Positions 1 through 14,529 of a stretch of DNA of 64,000 bases are shown here, one piece after another. This stretch comes from Pycnopodia helianthoides (Eukaryota; Echinodermata; Asteroidea; Forcipulatida; Asteriidae): NCBI GenBank assembly GCA_032158295.1, contig CM063259.1, positions 15,933,064-15,997,063 of the forward strand, read 5' to 3'. Numbering within the stretch: the first letter of the stretch is position 1; each line of letters begins with the position of its first letter. A model generated the notes under the pieces. It was given only the letters and a program-made list of their open reading frames with translations. It was not told the DNA's origin and did not search any database. A program made the translations under genes and the position numbers.

Positions 1-1960
1 GTATTCACGAAATTACAAACAGCGAGTTTTTGATATCGTTGACACCTCTCAAGAATTGTATAGCCAACGAGTGCGAAAACTGATCCAAAATCCAATTTTA
101 TTGCAGAATTCGGTGTTCTGGTAAAGACCGTTCTGAGCATTTCCCCGTCTTAAATGTGCGAAAACAGGTGTAAGATAAAACAAATAAATAAAGGGAAAAC
201 TCTCTCAATGAAATTATCTCTGTGGTGTTGGGGTTTTTTTTTTATGAATAATCCAGACGGCTTGACTTAAGACTTTTATTCAAACTATAAAAACCACATT
301 CTCTTCAACGAACACTACACCAATTTTCTTGACAATTCCAGATTAGCAGAATCCGTCAACTGTGTTCCCCTTTTACTTCTTCTTCTTCTTCTTCATCTCC
401 CAGATAGAGTTGTTTCCAAAACCGATTAGGAGTATTTTAGAAAATACGCCCATGGGGAAAAAAGGAGGTCAAAATATCACTCAAAGAGGAGTGCTCGAAC
501 TACTGTACACTTTTTTGTCTCTCTTTTTTCTTTTCGTAAAGCCATCTTTCCTGTTAGCAGGGCACATCTTTAGGTCACCTTAATACCCCTGGATTATGTT
601 GTCGGAGCTCGTTATTACAACCCCTAACTATCACTTCCCGTTGTTATTGTAAATTACCAAAAGAACATGCATGGAGTAACAAAACTGTCCATGCTGCACC
701 TGGTGCGACACCTTTTTTTAACCGGCTGTCACTCAGTATCGATTAACTTGGTATCGATACTCGGTATCAGTGCTACCTTATTTAAGTATGATAAAAGTAT
801 CGTTTTCACTCATTTTAAAGGCGTTGGCTCAGTATCGATCCTACCTTCCCAACGTACTAAAATCATCAGTTTTGGTAATAACGATAAAACTTTATCCCAA
901 CATCGTAGTTGTCGGCATTAACGAATCATGACATTGGCATAATGGTTAATGATTTGGTCGGTTATGCAGTATCGATATTGTTGTTTTTCGAAATATTCAT
1001 CACACAGGTTAATCGACCACACTAAAATTTGATTACAAAATGTAGGTCGTTGCAAATATTAAGGCAGCTGAAATATACACAAACCGTTCACATCCGTCCC
1101 AATCCCTCATCAGACCCCCCCCCACACACACACACACACACACGTGTACACACACCCAGCACATCAGCTGCATTCTCAAACATCTCCAGAGACCGACATT
1201 AACTGTGAAACGTTGACGTTAAGGGTTCGGCAGATAGGGGAAATATTTTGGAGAACTGTACATTTGTTGATAAAAGCATGGAGTTTGGCAGACAATCTGA
1301 GTTTGTCATAGGAAATATATTTGGCTATATATGGCAATCGCAGATTTGTTTTGGGGGAAAATAATAATAAAAGTAGAAAAACAAGCAATTTTGTTTTGAA
1401 TGGCTGCCATTTCTGGTTATTCCACCTACATATTTCTTTTTCAAAAGACAAATCTGCGATAGCTTGAAAGAAGAATAGCTGTCTCATGGCATACTCAGAC
1501 TGTGCTCGAAATTCCATGCTTGTATTATCAAAAGCACAATCCCATCACCAACCTGCCGTACTTTATTCCCAACCAAACCAGCGCAATAACCTCGAGCGTA
1601 TACTGTCATTATTGTAGGCTTGGCACAGTACGAAAACAAAATAAATACCTCATTAAGTCAAGTTCTGAAGATCATTCTCTTGGGTGATTGCTATTTAAGG
1701 CCTAATGCATTGATTCAGTCGTTTTTCATTTAGTTCTGACCAATCACAGAGCTGCAAGCGAGTGGATTGTGAAGCATGGATATAATGTCCGATGATTGCA
1801 AACTAATACGTCAGGTGGGTTTGATCTCGGATACCCATCGTGATCCGATCCCGGGTACCGTATTCAATACGTCGTTTGATTCATGACTGCATGCGTAATT
1901 AAATGTTCGTAGACAGAAATAAAGACCGCGAGAGAAAAATAAAGATAGAGGAGGAAATTA
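1..1960. other. No gene seen
   Basis: AT-rich sequence without a supportable exon. Holds a TATCGAT cluster (735-975) and a (CA)n run at 1,113-1,142. Short frames (362-583, 667-921, 1176-1517) lack family resemblance. Confidence 0.6.
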
Positions 1961-1964
1961 CATC

Positions 1965-2335
1965 CGGGCGACTGTTTGTTTAATTATGTGTTTGTTTGTT
2001 TGTTTGTTGGTTGTTTGTTTGTTTTTTTTTGGTTTGGTTTTGTGGGGTGTTTGTTTGTTTGTTTGTTTGTTTGTTTGTTTGTTTGTTTGTTTGTTTGGGT
2101 GTTTGTTTGTTTGGTGTTTGTTTGTTTGTTTGTGGTTTGTTTGTTTGTTAGTTTTTTTTTGGTTATGTTTAGTTGGGTTGTTGTTTGTTTGTTTGTTTGT
2201 TTGTTTGTTTGTTTGTTTGTTGGGGTGTTTGTTTGTTTGTTTGTTAGTTACTACTTAGATGGGATTCGAACCCACGACCAGTATTTACAATGAGAGTTAC
2301 TCAGGGGAGTTGAAGATAGGAATTGACAATCCTCT
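1965..2335 (-). mobile_element. SINE-like insertion with (CAAA)n tail
   Basis: On the minus strand GGGTTCGAATCCCA (2260-2273), a consensus polymerase III B-box, is followed by about 270 bases of CAAA/CAAACA repeats, a common SINE tail. The A-box end is not clear. Plus-strand open frames rich in Phe, Val, Cys and Leu (1976-2293) are translations of this tail and not genes. Confidence 0.5.
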
Positions 2336-3283
2336 TTAAAAACAGTCTAGATTGTAGGATGGAGGAGAAACAAGCACCAGGCTAGGAGTTTCATCATAAA
2401 GATGCATTACGTGGACAAAACAAGAATAGTGTTTTTGTTCTACATCTCAGCAAAGCAAGAGTGTATCGGTGAGAACTAGCAGAAAGCCTGGTTTCACGCT
2501 CAAACACCCCGGTAGGAGGAACTAGGTCGGACACACTGGTGGCACATTTGTGTAGTGTACAGATTTGCTAAAATTGTTGAGACTGCACACTCTTCCTTAA
2601 AAAAAAAGAGAACACAAAAAAGGAACAACCATAAACGTAAACAATCTTTGCCAGATTAATTGTTTTTCTGTGAGCCGATTGATGGTTTTGATGCATGGGT
2701 TTTTTAAATGCCCATGATGCATTTTTTTTGTAAACTCCTTAGTCTGTCTCTTCTCCACGGCGTTTAAGTGCCACGGGGCTTACGCAGTGGCTGAACGGCT
2801 TCAATGTGTGTTTTTTTTTTATTCATCTCGATGTACTGCGGGTACAAAAAAAAAAGCTTGGATGTATCCAACTAAACTCGACTCCCCACGAGGTAAAATT
2901 GCTTTCAGGATACTAATGACGGTCGTTGAGGGTGATTTATCATGTCTGACGAGTGGGGATGGTTAGGCCTGATCAGCAGAAACCCTAGCAAGCATTGTAT
3001 GGTATAATATCAAACCAAACCGTTACTATTATTATTATTATTATAATCAGGTGTACAATACATCTGTTATTTAGGAACAGTGCATGTAAATACTGTAAGG
3101 CATTCATAGTATAATACAACCTTGTATTTGACATAATATGGACACTATATCTCCATCCTTAATGTCGCAATGTTGGAGAAGCAATTTTTAAACAAAATAT
3201 AGAACTATTTTAAACCATAAGATATGGTGATATTTAGCCTACAGCTCATCTTAAGATGAATCTGTTTTTTGAAATCGAGCCCA

Positions 3284-3396
3284 GGGCCCAATTTAATGGT
3301 CCTGCTAATCAAAGAACAGGCACGTAATTTTCAAGAGACACCCTTCAAACGAGTTGATTTTACGGGCGTTAAAACCAGTGCCGTGAAATTGGGCCT
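3284..3396. mobile_element. Small inverted-repeat element (GGGCCCAATTT family)
   Basis: Bounded by GGGCCCAATTTAATGG and its near-complement CCGTGAAATTGGGCC. About 110 bases, no coding capacity: a MITE. Confidence 0.5.
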
Positions 3397-3871
3397 AGAT
3401 TGTCTGACAATGACAAGTGCATGAGATCAGAGGCGCACAGTGCATGTAACCCACCAAAAGAAATTGTAATTTATTAAAAATCAAGACTGTACGAGCGTCA
3501 ACCATCGTAAGACTGTGTTATTGTATTTTAAATCAGCTTTTGGCAGTTGGACTCGCAGAGTAATTTATACGGGGCAATTCAGACTTCTTGCTGTGGCAGC
3601 CAGCGTTTCAAATTATTCCTCCCATGAGCTACGTTGAGAATAATGGGGATTGATTTCCCAGAGGTATCTCTCATCATCAGGTGAGGATAAATGGACAATT
3701 AATACGTGGTGTGTTTGTTTTCCCCAAAATGATTTTTCTCTTTCCAATTAGCATATTATTAATGAAATTTGCATTTGAAATTGGCGTATTCTGGCCGTAT
3801 TTTCTTCCGACATGCGTAAATTATGACCTTTAAGGTTTTTTTGTTGTCTACTTCCAAAGTTTGCGATCTGG

Positions 3872-3988
3872 GTCCAAATTCATGGCTCTGCTTAGAGCAA
3901 CAGTTTGTGCTTATGGCCCATAGAATTATGTCTTTTACAGGGCAATGTTAGCGCAATATCCGCGATTAGCAGAGCCATGAAATCGGAC
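3872..3988. mobile_element. Small inverted-repeat element, related family
   Basis: Left end GTCCAAATTCATGGCTCTGC and right end GCAGAGCCATGAAATCGGAC are inverted repeats of about 22 bases. A non-coding MITE of about 117 bases, a cousin of the GGGCCCAATTT elements. Confidence 0.6.
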
Positions 3989-6599
3989 GCTGTACACAAG
4001 CGAACTGCACTAAACCAACAATTATTGGTGCAAAAGGGTAAAGAACATCTGGAAAAAGATTTACAAACTGCTCAGTGGGGTGTGTGTTGTTGTTGTTAAT
4101 GTTGTTGTTGCTGGGTTTTTTAAGGCCGGAACTACTTTTGTTTCAGCGTGGCATATCAAGCGTGGACCTGAGAACAAAAAAAAGTTAGCAGTAAAAACAA
4201 AAGAAGGGCTGGACAATGGGAGGTCCCGACTGCAGGTGTTCTCAAATTTGCGTGCGTTTGAGTGCTGTTGCTGTTGTTTATTTGTTGTTATTATTTTATT
4301 TTGTTCTGTCCTTCTTTTCTTCTTCTTCCTTACACTTACATTTGCCAATGGGGGAAAACAAACAGACTCTAGATCTACTAAAATTTAAGATGTCCAAAGT
4401 TTTAGATAACCAAACGAGTTCAAATAGAAAGTTAAGATACTTTTACGGTTCTTCGACTTGTACCATAAAGTTGCTATTGTTTACATTGCCATCAAAAAAA
4501 AAAAAAAAAAAAAAAGTTGAGCCAAACAAAGTTCCCTCAAACTTGGCACAAGTACCCTGATTACCATATTCCTTTCGACAGTTTCTAAATATAGCTAAAT
4601 ATGCAGTCTCCTCATATCTTCCTCACAGCCTTTGAGTCTTTTTAGCTAGCCAATTACTACAGCGGACAGACCTCTGATATCCACCGTGCCTTCCTGTGCA
4701 GGGTCCATGACAAGCCAGCGCAGATGCAGTCCTAGAGTCCTAGACGTTGAAACGGAAATGCGCCAACGCAGTTGGCTGAAAGTTCGGGGTCGCTCAGATA
4801 GTCTCACACACTACACCCCCAAACATACGGGTAGACGACAAGAGCTGTGTATCAACATGAGTTCAGCTCTGCTCTGCAGCCTTTTTCAGAGTGTTGTTAC
4901 TATTGTTATTCTCTTGGGGTAGACCTATGCCAGTAATCTACGCTATTAAAAGGAAATTCTGCACTTATATGACGGTATTTAAAGCAGAAGTACCCAATAC
5001 TACAAATTTGTGTGAAATTCAAGGGAAACTGTACTCAATATTCCGCACGCGTTCCTTCAGTTTCTCTTGATTTCTTGGGGTATGACAGTAACAGGAGCGA
5101 GATTTGCAGAATGTGAAAATTCCTGGAAAATTGCTTACTGGCGTGGTTTCCTTTTGCTTGACCCAGAACCTCCCAGGTGTTGCAATTTAGGAGGATTACA
5201 GACTATGATATGTGCATCATCAGAAAGACAAAACTACACTGGGTTTATTCTCCCTATGGCGACTGCTAAACTTGTTTTAAGAAAATTTGAAGGCCCAAAT
5301 TAGTTTTGAGAAAATCCTGAAAATAGGAAAAAATCTAAAACAATCTTCAGAAATCTACGATATTCTAGAAAGCCTACCCTGAACTGGCTTACATGACGGT
5401 TATAAACCCAGCATGTACATGTACATGTATACTACATTCTACCAGTGTGACCTTTCGTTATTATAGTTAGTACATTAAATGCACCATGTAACCTTTGTTT
5501 ACAGAAAGAGTGACAGTGTACATTCCAGTGCCTTTCTGGCAGGCAAGATATTACACTGGTCATATGGGAAATTTTATAAAGTGTCTGTAATTATTTACAA
5601 ATAAATTCAAGAGCTATACATTAGAGTAACAGCTGAACAAGTTTACAGATGTTGCCCTTTCTTGATATCAAAAGTTGAAAAAAAAAATCAGACGGTGGCA
5701 ATCTCCATAAAATACAGGATTGGGTGTCGGGTTTGATACTTTGCATGGCTGGATTATAATCAAGGGAGGTTTGTGGTGACACCTTGAGCATAAATCTCTC
5801 GCCTGAGTAGTAGCGGTTCGAAGAAGAACCGGTGTTTTGACAACTCAATATTTCGATCAGTTTGCCCAGTCAGAGTGGCTGTGTTCTTCCATCCATTAGG
5901 CTGTGTACAAATCGTGCCTGCAAGAAGGCCATGCTCTGTGGCTCTAATGTACACATGTCACGGGATACAGCAAAAGGTAGCAGCGCGTACAAACTGTAAC
6001 ACTCGATTTGTCGCTAGGCGAAACACACGGAATAAGGTGAACACTTCTGCGTAGTTTCTGCAGGTTTTGTTACCAATAAACTTACACAATGTGTTCATGC
6101 CTCGTGTTATTTTATTATTAACCTTCTGAAAATAGGGTCCGCACTCTAAACTGCCAATAACAGTCTGAGCCATTAAATTATCAAGAAAAGCTCCTTGACT
6201 AACACACGACGGAGAGCTGTCACACACTGGGGCAAGGACACGAGACAAAACTCAGGGTGCCATATATTATTATTAAGGAAGGTCGAAGCGTGTACAGTAT
6301 TATTTTGTACCGTTGAAACTAACTTCTAGCTGTTAATCTAGTTTGTGTGTAGAGCTACATGCAGTTTGAGTGTTTACGTTTGTCACTGTCAGCAAACTTT
6401 AGTTATTTATTACGCTTTGACAAAACTAGCTTTTAGCTTTCGGTGAACAAACGACAAGTAAAGGGACCCATGGTGCGGTGTGCACTTCGTTTCAAATATA
6501 GTTTAAACTTTTAAGGCAACGTCAGTGACTGTGACACCATGTAAAGCAAACCTCCGAGACGCAGTGGGCAATGTTACACTGTAAACATTCCATTGTCAG

Positions 6600-6718
6600 A
6601 ATTTACCCGGATTCCGATCCCACAGGAGAGGCTGACCCCATTTCTGCATCAGGCTGACCAAGAAATGGGTCGGTAACCATGGTACCCGGAATCCGTGTCA
6701 ATTCTGACACGGGAGTGT
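6600..6718. repeat. TGACCC/GGGTCA family repeat
   Basis: ACCCGGATTCCGATCCCACA, GGCTGACCCCATTTCTGCAT and CCCGGAATCCGTGTCAATTC, an imperfect palindrome. Members also at 27.7, 52.3 and 56.7 kb. Confidence 0.45.
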
Positions 6719-8129
6719 CGATAGAATCTACAACAGTTACGTGCCTACTTTTAAAATAATAAAATGGATGTAGGCCTATTGGCGATCATTAAACGTTGTC
6801 AAACACACACCCCTCTAATTATAATATAAAGCACGAGTAAACACCTTCGGACTTTGAAGCAAGAAATTCCAATCAAGGGGATTTTATCTTTGTTGTTGTC
6901 TTCTTTATCTTTGTTTTCGTCCTTTTCTTCTTTGTTCTTTTGTCTGCCCAGGTTATGCAAATTGCCCGTTCGACTGACCCATTTCTCAACCGCATTTCAG
7001 TACACTCTATTTAGTAGACAGGGCAACGATAATCCAGTCAAAGTCCGAACAACCTGCCAGCAGTGATAACAATTTCATCTGCCTTTTAGATGAAACCGGT
7101 GCCTCTCTTGAGAGTTGGTCTCATTCGGTATGCAGAGTTGATATAGAACACCAATGTACTCAATATGTTAGAGCATCAAACTATTGACTATTCTGGGCAT
7201 CACACTGTAGAATGACCCATTGCCTGTCTGCCCACTTCTCTTGAGAGGGTGGCCCTCCTTGGTGCATAATTAGTACAGTAAGTTTGGTTTTCTCTGGAAC
7301 TTTAAAACAGACTGATTAAGATATTAAAGAAAAGGTACAAGACTGGCAATTATCTAAACAAAACGATTGCTCACTTATTCCCAGAGCGAATGCATACCGG
7401 TACCTATCCTACACAGAACAGCTTGGCGATGAAACAGCAACTGGGGGCCCCAGAAATCACTGTTGCATATATTACCGCACTCGATATATAAAGCCCAACT
7501 TGAGTTTGCACAAACCTCTTCACAAACTAGAAACTGTGTTTCGTAGTTTGCACTATTAATAAAAATCAGAGAATAGAATGACAAGCTCACAAGTTGATGC
7601 CGTGATATGCTTTTGAAACTTAAAGAATTTGATCGATTTTACCCTTCTGTGAAAAGCAATGTTCTGGACGGTGTTCCCCCTCCCCTTTAAACACCCCCAT
7701 TCAAAGTTACAACATTTTGAGCACAGCCCCTTTAGCGTTTCATGTGAAGTATTTGTTTTGGCAAGGTACGTCCATGAATCACCATGACTGATTTGACCCC
7801 AAAGTGTCGATCGGTAGCGCTGCGCTATTTTGGGGAGCCGAACCTCGTGCAAACTTCCTGAGCTTCGTACTACAAACCCACACCATAAAACGCTTATCGA
7901 TTTACTTCTTGGCTGTTGTGGGGTGACCTTTTTATATTATTATTTTGGCCACAGCTGCAGTCAAGATGGATCTCTCTTTATATGAATGAGGGTCGTCTCT
8001 TTGAAGAGATGGTATCGTACAGCACTGTATCTGCAATTATAGTACAGTGCATTAAAGGTAGATTGATATATACTAGGATACAAAAACATTATTGGTGAAT
8101 TTTAGTCTGAATTTTGTTTCTATTATGAG

Positions 8130-8405
8130 GTTTATACTAGAACTATTTTTCCGTGAAATGTTTCCCTCTGAAATTAAGTCGTATACGAGAAAACTGTAGC
8201 CTCTGAGCACCTGACAAAACACAATAGCTGACTTCGGTTGTTACAACCCAAATTGAAAGGACAATGTGTTTACATGCTGAAAATTGTGCATGGTTTTCAC
8301 TATTTTCTCCTGACTCACACAGCGGATTAAGTCCAAATTTTCACGTCAGGGTTGTTATTTACATGTAAAATGGTTGATCACATATTTTTGACTATTTTGT
8401 CAGCT
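8130..8405. mobile_element. Diverged member of the TTAA MITE family
   Basis: GGTTTTCACTATTTTCTCCT followed by GATTAAGTCCAAATTTTCAC repeats the core of the complete copies (cold match elsewhere). Ends not clear. Confidence 0.35.
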
Positions 8406-11400
8406 TTATAAATCACGTACAAACCTTAAGGTTTTCAAATTCCAACACACCCTGAAGAAAAAACTGTGCAGACGTCACAAGAATGGGTAGGAACGTCATC
8501 GGTGGGTGTATGGGGGGAAATGTTTACAATCTCAGGGGAAAATACCATTAACTTATCACTTCATAGGCCAATCTCCTTCTGCCTATAGACAAAAGACAGC
8601 CATATTTAAACACGAATTGCTCACACTAATTATAGCTCACCGGCATTATTTTCAGCAGAGCTTCTTTTAAAACGCCAGTCTGCAACTATTTTCGATTTAT
8701 TTTCGTGGAATGGTCGTCTGTTCTTATTATTTCGCAAGTTATGAGTTTCGTGTAATCTTCCTTTTTTTTTTTTTTTTTTTTTACAAAACACACGTTCTAT
8801 TTTTAAAATCCTTTGTTTATTTCTTTGTCTCTGTACCTAACATCCTCTTGTAGACTTTGTGCACAACATTCCTTGAGGAGCACCCGGTCTTTAGAACCTC
8901 CCCCCCCCCTTCATGGACACCTTTTGTGTTCCCTTTGTTTTGTTTTGTTCTCGATCTCCATAAGGTAGTGAATATTAAAGCACACAAAAAACAACTTGAA
9001 ATCCTATCACACATTGCTCTACCTTACAGATTCCTCGTTCAGCCCAGGCTGCTGTTCGGTTACTCCATAGGGCCTACCCAAATGTTTGGACTCGGATAAG
9101 ATTGCTATAGCCTGGTCCATCTAACTTTTCCCACGCATTGCATCGATATCTTTCTTTACCCAAACGATCGGCATGTTCAGTCCACATGTCCCTAAAACCG
9201 CTACATGTATTTGCATCACTTTAACAGATTTGCCACTTTCTTTCAGTTTGTCGTGGGAGTATGGTGGGTTGGTTTGCTCATCCACTGTAAAGGTTTGTAA
9301 ACCAATCCGACAACCGGATGTCTTTGATAATTAATGACCACCCAAAAAAAGACAATATACGTCACATACAGATTTGTGTGCTAAGCTCCAAACTTGGCAA
9401 CAATAACATGACCGCACCTTGGATAAACAACCTCGAACTCAAACAGAAACACTCATCCTCACGCAACACGGTGTCGGCCATATTGGTGTACGGGTGTCTT
9501 CTCGGATTGGGATACTATGGAACGCTAGGTGGCAGCAGACTGACAAGTAATTTCCCCATGTTTACGTAGTTCTGAGCATGTTTATTATTTTGTTTGTGTT
9601 GTTTTGTTCATTTTTTCCCCTCTTTTTTATTTATATATATTTTTTTCATGAAAACATTTGCCCATGGATTAGCTGCAAGCTTAATGGAATTGTAAGGCGA
9701 AGATTGGAATGGATTGTCCAACCGGTACTTTACAATCAAGAAACTTTCCCCTTTACAGAAAATGGCCAAACATCGTCCGACCTTCAATATCGTTACGCAC
9801 AGTTACCTTAAACCAGGTCTTATCATGAATTGTATGATAATCACATTCCTCCAACGGCAACAAAAAACAAAACCAAGGGACTGAACACTTTGATAATAAT
9901 CGAATATCAAAATACACCGTTCCCTAATGAAATACAGCGGAAGGAGTTGACGTAGTCGGGGCTTTCGTATTCGAGTCAATATATTCGCGGATCGGTTACA
10001 ATCTGATAGTTGGATCAGGGGGGGGTGGGACCGGCTGCATATGGCGAGGAATAAGGATGAGGACAACGTCACATTAGCGAGGGTGAAACCTCTTAAAGCG
10101 CAGGTTCTTCTGTCTTGACCTTCGAAACATTGACGTAAATATTATGGTGACCGCCAAGATGACGCAGCCATCCGAAACTCTAGCAGAACCCATACGTTGC
10201 GATGAGCTGTGCGCGGGTTCAAATTACGGACGCCATGTTCCGAGGTGACACAATAGTTTGCTGATTGTAAAACGTGACTGACCTTTGAGCTAAACTGTTT
10301 GCATGATATCGTGAGCAAAGCCAAACAAACAAACAGGCCGACAAAAAGAGGTGGCTGTCGGTAAAAAAAGTCCCATGCAAAACGCATTTTAGTTTCGAGA
10401 AAAACCAGAACGTCGGCCGATCGGCAAAACGAAGCGCCCTCACCTCTCGACATGCAAAGAACGTATCACTTTGGGGGTGTGACACGTATTATGAGCGCAG
10501 CACTTCTGGGCGGTAACTCTTCACCTGTGAATTATGACAAAGGGATGATACAACTTCCTGAACAGACCCACGGGAAACGCGAGCTGAGCTCCCCCGGGAA
10601 AACAAAATGGCGTGAGCCGAATTCGAAACTGTGCAACGAGGCTTGTTTTTGCAACGGTTTCACGTTGAAACCTTATTACGCATGTGTAGAACAACTCCAC
10701 GGCACGTTTCAAGGTTCTGTTAATACACAATTCATGGCTCGCTCTGAACGATAAATAGACGAGCTTCAGTGTCTTGTGGCAAATCATCTTGGGTAAGCGT
10801 GTAAAGATTGAAGACGCCGTGTTGGTCGCGTTCCTTGAAATTGAAGATGTTTTTAACACGAATGTCCCCTCTTGAACAAAGCTACATGAACAATGCCCCG
10901 CCCTTCCCTTCCCCCAACACACACACACACAACTGAAAATCCTCAAAAGAATTCGTGAGATTAGACCCAATACGGAGACTGCACACCATGCCTCATATCG
11001 AACACCATAATAAGTGTTCTATAAACATAAATATGTCCATATTATAATACCTCCGACCTTTCAAAATGTCATTAAGATAATTGGTCACGTTTACGTGAAA
11101 GGCCGTCATTATTGATTTGCGTTCACCCTTAGATCATTCAATAACGCTCTTTAAAAAAAAAAAAAACATGTATTCAAATTTTTTAATCGAAACAGATAGT
11201 GTATGAGAGCGGGGGAGAAAATTTCCTAACTCTCGAAAATTGAATTAGTATTATTATTTCCCTGCGATAATTTCTTTCTACTGGCAAGTTTTGTATCAAT
11301 TCATAAAATAAAATAATAACTTCTAGATGAAACATGATTTCAGAAAAAGATTGTGGTTTGAATCACAATTCCCCTTTATGGCTTTCTGAAAAAAAACGAC

Positions 11401-12149
11401 TTCAGCACTTGACAACGGTACTTGTTTGTTTCATTCGGTGACTACTCCAAGTTGTTTTATTACATAAATTACCATAATTACCAACACTTGCCAGTTAAGT
11501 ATCATAAGTACATACAATAGCGTTTAAAAAGAAAATAAGAAAATAAAACATAAAATTGAGGATACAAAAAACATGAATCAGATCTATTAATTTCGGAAGG
11601 GTGTCAATTTGTAATATTATACTAAAAAATAATATTTTATAGGAGGTAAGTGTTAGACAGTAACGGGGGAAATCTTCTCATTACCACCCACGCTGCTTCG
11701 TTATTGTGACTTATCTACATTAAAGCTCCGAGGTTATCGTTTCTTTCATCAGTTTCAGGGATTCAAATCGGCAAACTCTGTAAACTGTCAGGGGGGTTTT
11801 CAAGCTTGAAATCGTTTGAAGAAAATGATTGAGATTGTCAAAGAGAGTGGTTGATTATTTTTACTTGTTTATTTTGTGTATTTATTTATTTATTTATTTA
11901 TTTTATTACTTGTGTGGGTTTTGAAATGGTGTGCGAGTGTTTTAATTCTACATACCAAGTGTGGACCCGAGAACAAAAGAGGTCCACGTAATGTAGGGCC
12001 TCGAAACACTATGTGGACTAAGACACGCCCACAAGGTGGTGGTTTTGTGTGTGTGTTTTTTTTTTTTTTTTCAGTGTTAAAGAATGAGATTTTCCTTAAG
12101 TGCACGAAAAAAATAATAATAATCCACTGAGTGAACGCAACACAGAGCT

Positions 12150-12480
12150 GTGTGTGGGGGTAGGTATACAAACTCAAACTGGGGACCTATAACCGGAAAA
12201 AGGGACAATAATTATGGTGCCCGGTCGGGTGAAGGGTCTCTATTGTAAATTGTACCAAAAAACAATGGGAGCTGTTGCCAAAAAGTCAAGGGTACAAACA
12301 AAACAGGTCTTCGACTGCAGGTCATTACACACTTGAGTGAGTTTGTAGTGACATTCCAACCGAGGACTCTATACAAAAGGGGCATTACGTCCACGACTGC
12401 TATCACAAAGGAGAACAATGGGGTCCACGTTTGTCAGGACAAAGAGTTGAACAAAGGGTTGGAGGTCATTACACACTTGC
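12150..12480. repeat. Dispersed repeat with GGTCCACGTTTGTC blocks
   Basis: AACAATGGGGTCCACGTTTG, TCAGGACAAAGAGTTGAACA and GGTCATTACACACTTGCGTG match 23,820-23,990 closely. Open frames here are not conserved between copies. Confidence 0.5.
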
Positions 12481-13329
12481 GTGGGTGGTAATTTAGTAAA
12501 CAGAGCAGACTATAATTATTCATATCAAATGTGGCAAAAATTGCTGCACTGCCAGGCCTAACAAGGCACCAGTGTACATGTACATAATAACGACAACGTT
12601 TTATTTGCACCATTTGCAGTTTGCAATTACACGACTCTACTGGCCTTTATATTTGTGCGTGCTTTTTGTTCATCCTAAGTGAACGTCGTACACCAGTGTA
12701 TCTGATCACACAGACTCAGTGCACACTTTCTGCCTGTCAACTTTCTAACATGTGAACAAACAGCACCTTTAACAGATCATTTATACATGTACGACTGTTT
12801 TGAGGGTGTTCCCTCCTCGCCTCTTTGTCAGTCAAAATAAACGCTTGGTTGAACAGTGGAAACAAAAAAACCATCAAACTTCCCTAAAGTGTGAAAGATA
12901 AGTTGTCATTTTTGCATCTATTGGGAATTCAAGCTATCACGCACGAAGGCGCCATTTCTATCAAGACATCATTCAATAAAAAAGAAATGATCCGTCAAGA
13001 AAAAATTTGAAATTCATCATAATTCATAAGGTCATCTCCTGAAAAACAACAGATATGGCATTGGATGGCCATCGCTGCGGATAATTGGACTTTCCGCTAG
13101 TCAGTCAAAAAAAGAACGGCTTTCGAATGAAACCAGAATCATAAATCAATGTAAGATTTATTAAATTTCAATCCCAGCAACGAAACGGGATGAAGGATTT
13201 TTTTTAAACAGGTTTGCAGTAAGGAGGAACAGTAAAAAGCAACAAGTATTTAAAACAAAAGATCATAGATGGTAAATGATGTATTTTTCGATAAAAAGTG
13301 GAATTGTGGACTAGGATTTCATTGTTCCA

Positions 13330-13660
13330 TCCATACTGTTTATTTTATTTCATTTAATTTATTTCAACTATTTATAGTTTTTTTTTTTTTTTTTTTCATT
13401 TACTTGATCTTATTTGGTTTATTTAGTTAATTTCTTTATTTCTTTATTTTATTTAGTTTATTTGGTTGATCTGTTTGATTTAATTGATTTAGTTGATTTA
13501 GATTATCTAGTTTATTTAGTGTATTTAGTTTATTTAGTTTATTTAGTTTATTTTTCATGTATTAAATTTTGGGGGATTTTACTTATTATTCTTTTTATTT
13601 ATTTATTTGTATTATTATTATTATTTCATATATATATTTTGTATTTGTTTTGTTTTTTTT
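13330..13660. repeat. TTTAGT-rich low-complexity tract
   Basis: TTTATTTAGTTTATTTAGTT units with TTATT runs; the plus-strand frame (YLVYLVYLVY) is its translation. Confidence 0.85.
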
Positions 13661-14529
13661 GTTGGGGGTTACAAGTGATTAAAGCTGTTAATTCTATTGT
13701 TTCTTTCTCATTTAATAGATTATGTTACCTACATCTATAATGCAATAAAAGAAATATATTACGGCATGTATAATTGGCTTGATTGTGCATGTATTAATAT
13801 GTTTATAAGTGTTTGTATTGATTAGTTTAGCAAATTATATTATTATCGTTCATGTTCGATTTTGTGTTTACAATCAATTAGGCCTATTAGCTAATTTAAT
13901 CTAAACGTTTGTTCAGATAATTTTATTTCATTAATGCTAACAATTAATCTTTTTTTTCGAGAGCACCGCCGTCATCATATTTAATATTTTAAAAAAATGA
14001 TATCATTGATGATACATTATACAAGCTCTGACAGTTCAAAAAAGAGAAGGTCGGATTTCTGAAGGAAACAAGAAGAAGAGTATAATTGTTACAAGTTTTG
14101 ACGTTTTTTATCTAATTGCTAAATTTGCCCGCCGGCAATATCAAGTATTCGGTCGTCTAATTGACGGAAGAGGAGTGCATTCATTCCAAGAATTCAGCAA
14201 TTTTGTGGTAGACACTAGTTTTTTTATTCCTCTTTTTTTATTTTTACAGTTTGCGTATTTAAAATGGCTTATTTGATTAGGTTTTTTTTCAAGATTTTCT
14301 ATCACTTCTGTAGCATCTCGGTTTTCGGGTACCTTTGCACAGTGTCACAAATACACCTAAAACAAACAATATGCATTTGAGACCACCGAACGCATGGATT
14401 ACTTTCTTTACCAAATTCTACATGTATCGTGGAATACAAGTTCGAATACTTATTTAATAATACAGTTATACTAATAGCATTCGGTATGCGAGTTTCAGAA
14501 GCCTCTAAATGACAAATTAAAGAGACAGT

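Larger units (their letters stand above)
4000..11870. other. No gene seen
   Basis: Apart from the repeats listed I find nothing: GTT/GTC-rich tracts (4,080-4,330), poly-A (4,495-4,515), a CATGTACATGTACATG tract (5,410), poly-T (8,760-8,783) and a CTCF-like site (9,523). The longest frame (10,521-10,970, minus, 149 codons) has no recognisable domain, start context or splice partner. Confidence 0.5.

Noticed and set aside
1976..2293. Cys/Phe/Val/Leu-rich frames of up to 105 codons
   Set aside because: They are translations of a (TTTG)n repeat.
10521..10970. 149-codon minus-strand frame
   Set aside because: Long but without domain-like pattern, splice partners or conserved start context; it includes (TG)n-derived CVCVC.
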